The notes beneath the pieces were generated by a model. That model saw only the letters and a list, made by a program, of their open reading frames with translations. It ran no database searches and had not been told where the DNA came from. 64,000 nt of DNA from Dyella japonica A8 (lineage in GTDB: Bacteria; Pseudomonadota; Gammaproteobacteria; Xanthomonadales; Rhodanobacteraceae), in assembly GCF_000725385.1 (NCBI RefSeq), contig NZ_CP008884.1:682001-746000 (forward strand), given 5' to 3'. Positions 29,008 through 37,702 of this stretch are shown here, in pieces. A program made the translations under genes and the position numbers. The first letter of the stretch is position 1. The number at the start of each line of letters is the position of its first letter.

Positions 29008-30135
29008 GTGGAAGCTCAAGCACTCGTCGCCCTGCCCGTGGTCCTCGCGCTGGAGCTTTCGGCCGGCGACACGCCCGCCCGCCGCACCTTGACGCGCGAC
29101 GAGGCGGCCGAACTGGCCGCGCTGGTCGCCGCCGACCTCCATACGCTGGTGCCCCAGGTGAACGAAGCGCGCCTTGCCATGGCTGGCGCGTTGTTCGACG
29201 CTGTAGAACTGCTGCGCCCCGGTTTTCCGGTGTGGGCGACGCTGGACGAGCTCGCTCGCCGCGTGCCGCGCGGCCATCTGGAAAACGTGGTGGCCTTCGG
29301 CACCCACGAGGGCCGCATGCCGGCCCAGCCGCTGGAGCCGGAACCCGCGTTCGCCGACGGCCCGATGCGCCTGCTGCCCATCTCGCTGCTCGCGCCGGAG
29401 TCGGTGGCCGAGAGCCTCGCGGAAAAGCTGGAAGTGGAACTGGTCGGCCGTGGCGAAGCCGGCGCCCGCACCGCGGACTGGCTCATGCGCGTGCTCGGCG
29501 TGCGCCTGGAACACGCGCGCTACCTCAGCCGCAACGATCTGCTTGCATTGACCTGCGTGCAGTACGAGCACGTGAACCTCGCACCGTTGTGGACGCTGCT
29601 TGAGGCTGCCCTGCTCACACCTTATCGCGACGAGGCGACGATGAGCGCGCGCGGCCTCGCGCTGCGTTATCACGATGGCAAGGTGGAAGCGCAATCGCCG
29701 GCCGCCTGGCTGCGCACCCAGCCGGGCGACATCAGCCAGCGTGCACACGATTTCGCTGGCGTGGTATTCGAGTTGCGCCAGTACGCCGCGCTGCTCGACG
29801 CGCACCACCTGCCGCTGAAACTGGTCGACAGCGCACCCGCCTCCGGTTACTTGCTTGAGACTTTCGGCGACGTCGACGCCGGTTATGACGCGCCGGCACT
29901 CTACGCGCACGAAGCGCCGGGCCTGGGCGTGGTAGCCGTCACGCTTGCGCAGCGCGGCAACGGTGGCCGTGCACGCGTGCTGGCGCACGGTTATCCCCTG
30001 CATCCGAAGGCGCTGGGCCCGCTGGTGGCCGAGCTCGCCGATCGCTACCGTATTTCCACGGATCTGCATGCGCTGGGCTGCATCCTGCTCGACCCGGACG
30101 GCCAGCTCGGCGCGCCCGCCGAAGCGCTGCACTGA
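29008..30135 (+). CDS. Hypothetical protein, 375 aa
   Basis: I do not recognise a family. The protein is acidic and Ala/Leu-rich with no signal peptide or membrane segment, so cytoplasmic. Codon use matches neighbours. The GTG at 29008 is the likely start; a TAGAAT at 28972-28977 may be its -10. It is monocistronic between a divergent thiolase and the GGDEF-EAL gene. Confidence 0.7.
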   Translation: MEAQALVALPVVLALELSAGDTPARRTLTRDEAAELAALVAADLHTLVPQVNEARLAMAGALFDAVELLRPGFPVWATLDELARRVPRGHLENVVAFGTHEGRMPAQPLEPEPAFADGPMRLLPISLLAPESVAESLAEKLEVELVGRGEAGARTADWLMRVLGVRLEHARYLSRNDLLALTCVQYEHVNLAPLWTLLEAALLTPYRDEATMSARGLALRYHDGKVEAQSPAAWLRTQPGDISQRAHDFAGVVFELRQYAALLDAHHLPLKLVDSAPASGYLLETFGDVDAGYDAPALYAHEAPGLGVVAVTLAQRGNGGRARVLAHGYPLHPKALGPLVAELADRYRISTDLHALGCILLDPDGQLGAPAEALH

Positions 30136-30297
30136 GCGTTGACGCGACAAGGTTCATAAAAGACACAGCATGACTGCACCACCAACCTGGTGGTGCGCCG
30201 GTGTCGCCGCGTGGGCGACGCGGATAGTGCTATCGGCCCCTACTTGGCGCATCATGCGCCGGTAAGGCGCGGAGGGCGCCACCGGGCCAGAACTCAG
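30136..30297 (+). promoter_or_regulatory. Hairpin-rich leader of the GGDEF-EAL gene
   Basis: Five perfect inverted repeats occur in 110 bases: GCACCACCA/TGGTGGTGC (30176-30196), GTCGCC/GGCGAC (30203-30219), GATAG/CTATC (30223-30234), GGCGCAT/ATGCGCC (30246-30260) and CCGGT..GGCGC/GCGCC..ACCGG (30259-30285). The last two share bases and so exclude each other. It does not match the GEMM c-di-GMP riboswitch consensus. Confidence 0.4.
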
Positions 30298-32763
30298 ATG
30301 CACCCAACCGATCACGAGTTCGTCCCTGCAGGAGGCGAGGCCCAGTGGCCTGCCCACGTACTGCAAGGCGCGCCCGCCCTGATCACCTATATCGACCGGC
30401 ACCGGTGCTTCCGTTTCGTCAACGCCACCCACCAGGCGTGGCTCGATATCGACCCGCAGCGGATGATCGGCCGCACCGTCGATAAGGTGCTCGGCGACTG
30501 GAACCTGCAACGCGCGGGAAACTGCCTGGAGCAGGCGTTCGCTGGCGAACCGTCGGTGTACGAAGGCGAACTGTTCGCCGGCACGGCCCGCTGCTATGTG
30601 CACGGCAACTTCCAGCCGGATTTCGACGAAGACGGCAGCGTGCGTGGCGTCTTCACCGTGTTCATCGACATCACCGCGCGGCATGCGCTGGAACTTCAGC
30701 TGCGCGAAAGCGAGCAGCGTTTCTTCGGCGCGTTCCAGCACGCGCCCATCGGCATGGCCCTGGTCACCATCGACGGACACATGCTGCGGGTCAACGCCGC
30801 GCTGTGCGACATGCTCGGTTACAGCGAGCAGGAGTTGCTTACCCGCGCACTGCCCGACCTGACCCACGTCGACGACCTGCCCGCATCGCGCGAACTATCG
30901 CGCTCGTTGCGCGAAGGCCGGCGCGAAACCTACCAGCTTGAAAAGCGTTACATCCATCGTGACGGCCACGTGGTGCATGTCCTGCTCAGCGTGTCGGCCG
31001 TGCGCTCGATCAACGGCGAACCCAACCACGCAGTGGCGCAGATCCTCGACATCAGCCAGCGCAAGGCCTATGAGGAGGCGCTGTTCCGCGAGCGCGAGCT
31101 GGCCGAGGTCACGCTGCGTTCCATCGGCGACGCCGTGATCACCACCGACCTGCAGCACCGGGTGACGTCGCTCAACCCCATCGCCGAGGCGATGACGGGC
31201 TGGAGCCAGGCCGAAGCCCTGGGCAAGCCGATGAGCGAGGTGTTCCGGCTGATCGACAGCCGCACCCGCGAACCGCTGCACAGCCCGCTGCTGGATGCGA
31301 TTGCGCGCGACGCCATCGTCGAACTGAAGGGCAACGCGGTGCTGCTCCACCGCAACGGTTTCGAGACGCCCATCGAGGATTCGGCCGCCTCGATCCACGA
31401 TCACGCCGGCAGCGTCATCGGTGGCGTGCTGGTATTCCACGACGTGAGCGAAACCCGTGCGCTGGCGCTGAAGATGGCGCATCTGGCGCAGCACGACACG
31501 TTGACCGGCCTGCCCAACCGCAGCCTGCTGCAGTCGCGCCTGGAACAGGTGCTGGCCGCCGCCGTGCGCCGCCATGACGAAGCGGCGCTGCTGCATATCG
31601 ACATCGATCATTTCAAGCAGATCAACGACGCGTTGGGCCATACCGCCGGCGACGACCTGCTGCGCTCGTTCGCCGCGCACCTGCGCCACCACCTGCGCAA
31701 CGAAGACACGGTCAGCCGTATCGGGGGCGACGAGTTCGTGGTGCTGCTGTCGCACGTGGACGGCCGCTCCGGCGCCAGCCAGCTGTGCGAGAAGCTGATG
31801 CGGCTGTGGCAGGCCTCGCCGGCCAGCAAGATGGGTGAGTTCAACATTGATTTCAGCGTGGGCATCAGCGTGTATCCCGACGATGCGCGCGACGCCGAGT
31901 CGATGCTGCGCAACGCCGACATCGCCATGTACGAAGTGAAGATGCAGGGTCGCAACGACTATCGCTTCTTCACCTCGCAGATGAGCGAACTGCCCGCAGC
32001 GCGGCTGCGCATCGAGCAGGACTTGCGCCGCGCGCTCAAGCGCGGCGAGCTGCGCCTGCACTACCAGCCCAAGGTCGACGCGCGTTCGGGAGCCATTGTC
32101 GGCGCCGAGGCCCTGCTGCGTTGGCAGGTGGATGGCCAGGATGTGTACCTGCCCGACCAGTTCATTCCGGTGGCGGAGGAAAGCGGCCTGATCGTGCCCA
32201 TCGGCGAATGGGTCATCAGCGAAGCCTGCCGCCAGGCCGGCGAGTGGTACCGCGCGGGCCGCCCCATCGTGGTGGCGGTGAACGTGGCTGCGCCGCAGTT
32301 CCAGCATCCGGGCTTCCACGCCACGTTGCGGAACGCGCTGGAAGAAGCGCAGCTGCCGCCGTCACTGATCGAGCTGGAACTGACCGAGCGCATGGTGATG
32401 TCCGCCGGCGACCAGAGCCGCGCGCTGATGCAGGGCATCAAGGACCTGGGCGTCAGCCTGGCGCTGGATGATTTCGGCACGGGCTATTGCAGCCTTTCCT
32501 ACCTCAAGTACTTCCCCATCGATGCGCTGAAGATCGATCGCACCTTCGTGCGCGACATCGCCAGCGACGCGGACAACGCCGCCATCACCGACGCCATCAT
32601 CACCATGGCACGCGGGCTGGAAATGAACGTGGTGGCCGAAGGCGTGGAAACCACCGCGCAGGCCGAACACCTGCGCCGCGCCGGATGCTCGCTGCTGCAG
32701 GGCTTCCTGTTCGGCACAGCGATTCCGGCGGAAGAGTTCAGCCAGTTCCTGTGGGTGGCCTGA
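30298..32763 (+). CDS. PAS-GGDEF-EAL cyclic-di-GMP turnover protein
   Basis: The 821-residue protein has three PAS-type sensor domains (roughly 10-125, 135-255 and 260-385), a GGDEF domain and an EAL domain. The GGDEF signature RIGGDEF is intact and preceded by the inhibitory I-site RNED five residues upstream. The EAL domain has GAEALLRWQ, ELTERMVM, DDFGTGYCSL and EGVETTAQ, so it looks catalytically competent. No membrane segment or signal is present, so it is cytoplasmic. The start is uncertain: ATG 30298 gives MHPTDHEF without a good ribosome site; an upstream GTG at 30190 gives an unlikely N-terminus. Confidence 0.9.
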   Translation: MHPTDHEFVPAGGEAQWPAHVLQGAPALITYIDRHRCFRFVNATHQAWLDIDPQRMIGRTVDKVLGDWNLQRAGNCLEQAFAGEPSVYEGELFAGTARCYVHGNFQPDFDEDGSVRGVFTVFIDITARHALELQLRESEQRFFGAFQHAPIGMALVTIDGHMLRVNAALCDMLGYSEQELLTRALPDLTHVDDLPASRELSRSLREGRRETYQLEKRYIHRDGHVVHVLLSVSAVRSINGEPNHAVAQILDISQRKAYEEALFRERELAEVTLRSIGDAVITTDLQHRVTSLNPIAEAMTGWSQAEALGKPMSEVFRLIDSRTREPLHSPLLDAIARDAIVELKGNAVLLHRNGFETPIEDSAASIHDHAGSVIGGVLVFHDVSETRALALKMAHLAQHDTLTGLPNRSLLQSRLEQVLAAAVRRHDEAALLHIDIDHFKQINDALGHTAGDDLLRSFAAHLRHHLRNEDTVSRIGGDEFVVLLSHVDGRSGASQLCEKLMRLWQASPASKMGEFNIDFSVGISVYPDDARDAESMLRNADIAMYEVKMQGRNDYRFFTSQMSELPAARLRIEQDLRRALKRGELRLHYQPKVDARSGAIVGAEALLRWQVDGQDVYLPDQFIPVAEESGLIVPIGEWVISEACRQAGEWYRAGRPIVVAVNVAAPQFQHPGFHATLRNALEEAQLPPSLIELELTERMVMSAGDQSRALMQGIKDLGVSLALDDFGTGYCSLSYLKYFPIDALKIDRTFVRDIASDADNAAITDAIITMARGLEMNVVAEGVETTAQAEHLRRAGCSLLQGFLFGTAIPAEEFSQFLWVA

Positions 32764-32816
32764 AGGCCTGCCCTCCGCCTTTGAGCCCATTCGACATCTC
32801 GCTCGGGCACCCCGCT

Positions 32817-32920
32817 TCCTCACCGTCATTCTCGCGAAAGCGGGAATCCAGCGTCTTTTCCCGTTGTGCATAGAGCTTAAAGGCACTGGATTCCCGCTTT
32901 CGCGAGAATGACGGTGAGGA
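32817..32920. repeat. REP-like inverted-repeat element, family 1 (copy f)
   Basis: TCCTCACCGTCATTCTCGCG at the left is mirrored by CGCGAGAATGACGGTGAGGA at the right. It lies between convergent genes and could act as a bidirectional transcription stop. Confidence 0.9.
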
Positions 32921-32994
32921 GACTTTGGAGTCGAAGAAAACCGTGAACAGCCTCTAGGGAACACCGATCCCGCATCGGATGCGCGACAAGCCTT

Positions 32995-33444
32995 TCAGAA
33001 CTCCGTTTCGTACATGAAGTAGTGGCACCGCTCCATGCCCAACCCGGCATAGGTACGCTGCGCTCGTTCGTTTTCCGTCTCCACGTACAGACGCAGGCCC
33101 ACGGCGCCCGCCTGCTTCGCGCGCTGCTGCGCGTCTTCGTAGAGCCGCCGGAACACGCCTTCGCGACGCGCGGAATCCACCACGTAGACGCTCTGGATCC
33201 ACCAGAAATCGCCGGCGCGCCAGTCGCTCCACTCATAGGTGACGAGCAGGCAACCGACGGGTTCGCCGCCGCGATCCGCCACCAGGTAGAAGCCGCGGCG
33301 AGGCTCGTCGAATACGGCGATGACGCCGCGTTCGAGCACGGCGGCATCCAGCGCCTTCTGCTCGGTTTCCCACGCCATCGCGAGGTTCCATTGCGCGATG
33401 TGCGCAATGTCGGAGCGGCTGGCGGGACGAATGGCGATGCTCAT
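32995..33444 (-). CDS. GNAT-family N-acetyltransferase
   Basis: The 149-residue protein has the GNAT core: SVYVVDSARREGVFRRL (acetyl-CoA loop in the R-x-x-G-x-F form) and NERAQRTYAGLGMERCHY near the C-terminus. It lies 10 bases after the ntrC stop, so it is probably the last gene of an ntrB-ntrC-GNAT operon. Whether its substrate relates to nitrogen metabolism is unknown. The ATG at 33444 begins MSIAIRPASRSDI, a typical GNAT N-terminus. Confidence 0.88.
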   Translation of the reverse strand: MSIAIRPASRSDIAHIAQWNLAMAWETEQKALDAAVLERGVIAVFDEPRRGFYLVADRGGEPVGCLLVTYEWSDWRAGDFWWIQSVYVVDSARREGVFRRLYEDAQQRAKQAGAVGLRLYVETENERAQRTYAGLGMERCHYFMYETEF

Positions 33445-33454
33445 GGCGACTCTC

Positions 33455-34852
33455 TCATGACTTGGGGGGCCGTCGCGTGCGCGACGAGCCCAGCTTGCGC
33501 GTGAGGGTATTGCGGCCCACGCCCAGCGCGGCGGCGGCGTGCTGGCGATGGCCTTCGTGTGCTTCGAGCGCGATCTGCAGCAGGGTCTGGTCCAGCGCTT
33601 CGCGCGCACGCGTGTGGATGTCCACCTCGCCATCGGCCAATGCCTGCGCGGCCCATTCGCGCAACGCCTCGGTCCAGCCGCCAGCCGTGCTGCCCGCGCC
33701 GGTGGCGCCCAGGTCCGAAGGAAGGATCTCGTTGCCCGGGGCGATCACGGCGAGGCGACGGCAAAGGTTTTCCAGCTCGCGCACGTTGCCGGGAAAGTCA
33801 CGCTGCCCTATCGCCTTGAGCGCCGCCCGCGAAAATCGTTTCGGCGGCAGGTGCAGCTCCTGCGCGGCGCTGGCAAGGAAATGCTGGGCAAGCAGCGCGA
33901 TGTCGCTGCGGCGCTGGCGCAGCGGCGGCAGCTCGATGCGCACCACGTCGAGGCGATGCTTGAGGTCAGCGCGGAACTGCCCCGCCGCTACACGCGCATC
34001 CAGGTCCTGGTGCGTGGCGGCGATGATGCGCACGTTGCCGCGGATCAGTTCGCGCCCACCCACGCGATAGAACTCGCCGCCCGCGAGCACGCGCAGCAGG
34101 CGCGTCTGCAGCGCCAGCGGCATGTCGCCGATTTCGTCGAGGAACAACGTACCGCCTTCCGCCTGCTCGAAGCGGCCGGCGTGGCGGCGCGTGGCGCCGG
34201 TGAAGGCGCCGGCTTCGTGGCCGAACAGTTCGCTCTCCAGCAGTTCGCTGGGAATGGCCGCCGTGTTGAGCGCCACGAACGGTTTGTCGCGCCGTGGGCT
34301 TTCCTCGTGCAGCGCACGCGCCACCAGTTCCTTGCCGGTGCCGGTTTCACCGGTGACCAGCACGTTGAGGTCACTGCCCGCCACGCGGCCGATCAGGCGG
34401 AACACTTCGCGCATCGCCGGGCTTTCGCCCAGCAGCGCGTGCGTGGGCGCAGGGGGCACAGCCGGCGCCGCGGATGAGGCGGGCACGTCCGCCAACGCAC
34501 GCTGCACGGCCGCCACAGCCTGGTCGAGATCGAACGGCTTGGCGAGGTAGTCCACGGCACCCGCGCGATAGGCGGCTGCCGTGGTGGCGACGTCGGTGAA
34601 CGCGCTCATCACGATGACCGGGCCGAGACCCTTGGTCTTGAACTCGGCGACCAGGGTGAGCCCATCCTCGCCCGGCATGCGCACGTCGGTGAGCAGCAGC
34701 GCGGGCGATGCCTTGCGCAGGGCCGCGCGTACTTCTTCCGCATCGCCGAACTCACGCACGTCGAGGCCGGCGTCGCGCAGCACCTCGGCCAGCACGAAGC
34801 GGACGCCGCGGTCGTCGTCGGCAATCCAGATATCGGAGCGTTGCTCAGTCAT
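33455..34852 (-). CDS. ntrC: Nitrogen regulation response regulator NtrC
   Basis: NtrC activates sigma-54 promoters when phosphorylated by NtrB. The 465-residue protein has a receiver domain (DDD near residues 12-14, phosphoacceptor Asp56 in LLTDVRMPG, Lys in LAKPFD). The AAA+ domain has Walker A GETGTGKE, the sigma-54-contact loop GAFTGA and Walker [15 protein letters not shown]-terminal Fis-type helix-turn-helix ([17 protein letters not shown]) follows. Its start at 34852 overlaps the ntrB end by eight bases. NtrC sites lie upstream of ntrB and glnA in this window. Confidence 0.96.
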   Translation of the reverse strand: MTEQRSDIWIADDDRGVRFVLAEVLRDAGLDVREFGDAEEVRAALRKASPALLLTDVRMPGEDGLTLVAEFKTKGLGPVIVMSAFTDVATTAAAYRAGAVDYLAKPFDLDQAVAAVQRALADVPASSAAPAVPPAPTHALLGESPAMREVFRLIGRVAGSDLNVLVTGETGTGKELVARALHEESPRRDKPFVALNTAAIPSELLESELFGHEAGAFTGATRRHAGRFEQAEGGTLFLDEIGDMPLALQTRLLRVLAGGEFYRVGGRELIRGNVRIIAATHQDLDARVAAGQFRADLKHRLDVVRIELPPLRQRRSDIALLAQHFLASAAQELHLPPKRFSRAALKAIGQRDFPGNVRELENLCRRLAVIAPGNEILPSDLGATGAGSTAGGWTEALREWAAQALADGEVDIHTRAREALDQTLLQIALEAHEGHRQHAAAALGVGRNTLTRKLGSSRTRRPPKS

Positions 34853-35855
34853 GCGCGTGCCCCATCGGCAAATAGAGTGAGAACGCGGTTTCGCCAGGGC
34901 GACCGACATGGCGCAATTCGCCACCGTGGTCGCGCGCGATTTCGCGCGCCAGCGCCAGCCCCAGTCCGCTGCCGTCGGCGCGCCCGGAGACCAGCGGTTC
35001 GAACAAGGTGTCGCGCAGGTGCGCGGGCACACCGGGGCCGTCATCGATCACGTCGACGCGCAGCGCCATGCGCGTCATGCGATCGCCCAGCCGCACGCCC
35101 ACCTCGGCACGCGTGCGGAAGGTCAGCGTCCTCGCACCTGCCTCGATCGCGTTGCGTGCCAGGTTGAGCAGCAGCTGCAACAGGCGGTCCGCGTCGCCGT
35201 AGATGTCCGGCAGGCTGGGATCGTAGTCGTGGCGCAGCGTGGGCGGGGTCGGTTCGGCCTGCAGCAACTCGACCAGGCGCTCCAGTTGCTCGTGGATGTT
35301 CACGTCGCCCAATTGCGCGGCGGCGCCCTGGTGCAACAGGCGGTTGGCGAGCGCGCCGAGGCGGTCAGCCTCGGCGATCACCAGGCCGGCGAGGCTGCGC
35401 AGCTGTTCGTCCTCGACGCGCCGCTGCAGCAACTGCGCCGCGCCACGCAGGCCGGCGAGCGGGTTCTTCACCTCATGTGCAAAGCCACGCAAGGTGGCCG
35501 ACAACGGTGTGTCCGACGGGGCCGTTGGCGCGAGTGCATGCACTTCCAGCAACAGCTCGCCGCTGGCGATGCGCTGCATGGATACGTCCACCCGCGCCAT
35601 CTCCCCGCGCGACGAGGGCACGTCGATGCCGCGCAGCTGATGCGGGGACGAGGCCTGCAACGCGCGCTGCGCCTGCGCCATCCACTCCGGCCGATGCAAC
35701 AACACCGCCAGCGACTGTCCCACCGCGCTGCGCGGCCCGATGTCCAGCAACTCCGCCAGCGCGGGATTCACCCACTTCAGGCGCAGCCGCGCATCCGCCA
35801 GCGCCACCCCGGTCGCCAACGGCTCCGCCCATGCCCGCGCTGCCGTATCGTTCAT
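34845..35855 (-). CDS. ntrB: Nitrogen regulation sensor kinase NtrB
   Basis: NtrB phosphorylates or dephosphorylates NtrC in response to nitrogen state through PII. The 336-residue cytoplasmic protein has an N-terminal PAS-like domain, the H-box GFAHEVKNPLAGLRGAAQLL with His127, and the ATPase motifs NLARNAIEAG, DDGPGVP and GSGLGLALA. The ATG at 35855 is chosen; a TTG 21 codons upstream is possible but would place the NtrC box inside the coding region. It is the first gene of ntrB-ntrC-GNAT. Confidence 0.95.
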   Translation of the reverse strand: MNDTAARAWAEPLATGVALADARLRLKWVNPALAELLDIGPRSAVGQSLAVLLHRPEWMAQAQRALQASSPHQLRGIDVPSSRGEMARVDVSMQRIASGELLLEVHALAPTAPSDTPLSATLRGFAHEVKNPLAGLRGAAQLLQRRVEDEQLRSLAGLVIAEADRLGALANRLLHQGAAAQLGDVNIHEQLERLVELLQAEPTPPTLRHDYDPSLPDIYGDADRLLQLLLNLARNAIEAGARTLTFRTRAEVGVRLGDRMTRMALRVDVIDDGPGVPAHLRDTLFEPLVSGRADGSGLGLALAREIARDHGGELRHVGRPGETAFSLYLPMGHAHD

Positions 35856-35889
35856 TGCACCATCATGGACAATGCGCTGGCTTGGTGCA
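35856..35889. promoter_or_regulatory. Two NtrC-type sites at the ntrB start
   Basis: TGCGCTGGCTTGGTGCA (35873-35889) matches 13 of 17 positions of the enteric consensus TGCACTATATTGGTGCA as I recall it. A weaker site follows at 35856-35872 (TGCACC then GG at the right spacing). They abut the ntrB start codon, a position suited to autorepression. Confidence 0.6.
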
Positions 35890-35972
35890 ATGGCGCTGAC
35901 GAGAGCCGCTTCCGACAAGCGCCTGACATGGCGGTGCTTCCCAGCATGGCCGGCGGTTACGCACTTTTCCTG

Positions 35973-36000
35973 TTGATCCGGCGGGCTCTTCTGTTAGAGA
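35973..36000 (+). promoter_or_regulatory. Probable promoter of the GH39 gene
   Basis: TTGATC (35973-35978) and TAGAGA (35995-36000) are spaced by 16 bases, which puts the start site just before the LacI-type operator. Confidence 0.4.
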
Positions 36001-36016
36001 CTTCACGGCGATTCAC

Positions 36017-36028
36017 GTAAACGTTTAC
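36017..36028. promoter_or_regulatory. LacI/GalR-family operator
   Basis: GTAAACGTTTAC is a perfect 12-bp palindrome with the central CG and AAACGTTT core typical of LacI-family operators. It lies 57-68 bases before the GH39 start and would block transcription from the promoter above. No LacI-family gene is in the window. Confidence 0.7.
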
Positions 36029-36084
36029 ATGTCAGTGGGGGCCACGCCGCCACCACCCACACCCAGTTGACCGAAGGACTCGCC

Positions 36085-37644
36085 ATGTCGACCCCGTCAC
36101 CGCTTCGCCGCCTCGCCCTGCGCACCTGTGCCGTGGCCTGCCTTGCCCTGCTCACGTCGGTCCATGCCGCACCCGCCGCCAACGACACGGTGCAACTGCA
36201 GGTGGATGTGACTGCCAAGGGCACGCCGCTGCCGCACTTTTGGGAAAACATGTTCGGCTCCGGCCGTGCGGTCCTCGCGCTGCGCGACGACTACCGCAAG
36301 GACCTGGAAGACGTGAAGGCGGCCACCGGCTTCACCTACATCCGCTTCCACGGCATCTTCGACCGCGACATGGGCGTGGCGTACCGCGACGCGCAGGGCA
36401 AGCTGCAGTTCAACTTCAACTATGTGGACCAGGTGTACGACGGCCTGCTGGCGCGCGGCGTCAAACCGTTCGTGGAACTGGGCTTCATGCCGCCGGAGCT
36501 GAGCACCGACCCGGCCAGCCACCACGACTTCTGGTATCACCCCAACGTGATGCCAGCAAAGGACTGGAACGAGTGGGACGCGATGGTGCGTGCCTTCCTG
36601 CAGCACGAGATCGAGCGCTACGGCATCGAGGAAGTGCGCAGCTGGTACTTCGAGGTGTGGAACGAACCCAACCTCGCCTTCTGGGGCGGCAAGCCGGAGC
36701 AATCCACCTACTACAACCTGTATGACCGCACGGCGCGCGTGGTGAAGTCGGTGGACAAACAGTTCCGCGTCGGCGGCCCCGCGACGGCGCAGGCCGCGTG
36801 GCTGCCGGACTTCCTCAAGCACGTGAAGCAGAGCGGCGCGCCGATCGACTTCGTGAGCACGCACGTCTACGGCGACGACACCGCCGACAATGTGTTCAAG
36901 ACCAAGGAGAACATCCCGCGCCGGGACATGGTGTGCCGTGCGGTGGACAAGTCGCACAAGGAAGTCGCCGCTTCGCCGTTCCCGAAGCTGCCGCTGGTCT
37001 ACAGCGAATACAACGCCTCCTACGCCAACCTGCCCAACGTTACCGACACGGTCTACATGGGCCCGTGGATGGCCAACACCATCCGCGAGTGCGCGGGCAA
37101 GGTGGACATGATGAGCTACTGGTCGTTCTCCGACGTGTTCGACGAACAGGGTGTAGTGAAGACGCCGTTCTACGGCGGCTTTGGCCTGATTGCCGCCGAT
37201 CGCATCCCCAAGCCTGCCTTCAACGCCTTCGCCATGCTGCACAAGCTGGGCGACGTGCAGCTGCCGCTGACCACCGACAGCGCGCTGGCCACGCGCCGCG
37301 CCGACGGCACCGTGGTGCTGGCGCTGTGGAACTACACCAAGCCGCTGGGCGACACCGCCGACTACACGCCAGGTGTGCCGGCCGGCGCCAACAAGCATTT
37401 CGATGTGGACCTCAAGCACCTGGGTCACGCCACGCAAGCCACGGTGTGGCGCCTGGACCAAGAGCACGGCAACGCCGTCGCGGCCTTCGACAAGATGGGC
37501 CGTCCCACCACGCCGAGCCGCGAACAGATCACGCAGCTGCGTGAGGCGGGCAAGCTCGCTGCGCCGGAACAGGTCGCGCTGCAGAACGGCCGCCTGAGCA
37601 TCGACATCCCGCCGCAGGGTCTGGTGGTGGTGGAGCTGCACTGA
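36085..37644 (+). CDS. Secreted GH39 glycosidase (beta-xylosidase type)
   Basis: GH39 enzymes are retaining glycosidases, mostly beta-xylosidases or alpha-L-iduronidases. The 519-residue protein has a signal peptide (cleavage near VHAAPAA, residues 27-33). The TIM barrel has the acid/base Glu194 in WNEPN and nucleophile Glu308 in VYSEYNAS, both expected for clan GH-A, and a C-terminal beta-sandwich follows. It likely releases xylose in the periplasm or outside the cell. The start at 36085 has GAAGGA upstream. It is placed between ntrBC and glnA, with no other xylan gene nearby. Confidence 0.88.
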   Translation: MSTPSPLRRLALRTCAVACLALLTSVHAAPAANDTVQLQVDVTAKGTPLPHFWENMFGSGRAVLALRDDYRKDLEDVKAATGFTYIRFHGIFDRDMGVAYRDAQGKLQFNFNYVDQVYDGLLARGVKPFVELGFMPPELSTDPASHHDFWYHPNVMPAKDWNEWDAMVRAFLQHEIERYGIEEVRSWYFEVWNEPNLAFWGGKPEQSTYYNLYDRTARVVKSVDKQFRVGGPATAQAAWLPDFLKHVKQSGAPIDFVSTHVYGDDTADNVFKTKENIPRRDMVCRAVDKSHKEVAASPFPKLPLVYSEYNASYANLPNVTDTVYMGPWMANTIRECAGKVDMMSYWSFSDVFDEQGVVKTPFYGGFGLIAADRIPKPAFNAFAMLHKLGDVQLPLTTDSALATRRADGTVVLALWNYTKPLGDTADYTPGVPAGANKHFDVDLKHLGHATQATVWRLDQEHGNAVAAFDKMGRPTTPSREQITQLREAGKLAAPEQVALQNGRLSIDIPPQGLVVVELH

Positions 37645-37650
37645 GCACCG

Positions 37651-37702
37651 ACGCGCGCGTGACGTCGCCCTCCCCCTCGCGACGGCGTCACACGCGTTTT
37701 TC
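37651..37702 (+). terminator. Intrinsic terminator of the GH39 gene
   Basis: A long imperfect hairpin pairs ACGCG, GTGAC and GTCGC with GCGAC, GTCAC and CGCGT in order, with small bulges, followed by TTTTT at about 37697. Confidence 0.75.

Noticed and set aside
30175..30197. TGCACC...GGTGCG resembling an NtrC site before the GGDEF-EAL gene
   Set aside because: The spacing between the half-sites is 11 bases, not 5, and it is better explained as a 9-bp hairpin.
30190..30297. N-terminal extension of the GGDEF-EAL protein from an upstream GTG
   Set aside because: The extra 36 residues are Arg-rich shadow-like sequence encoded by the hairpin region and no ribosome site precedes them.
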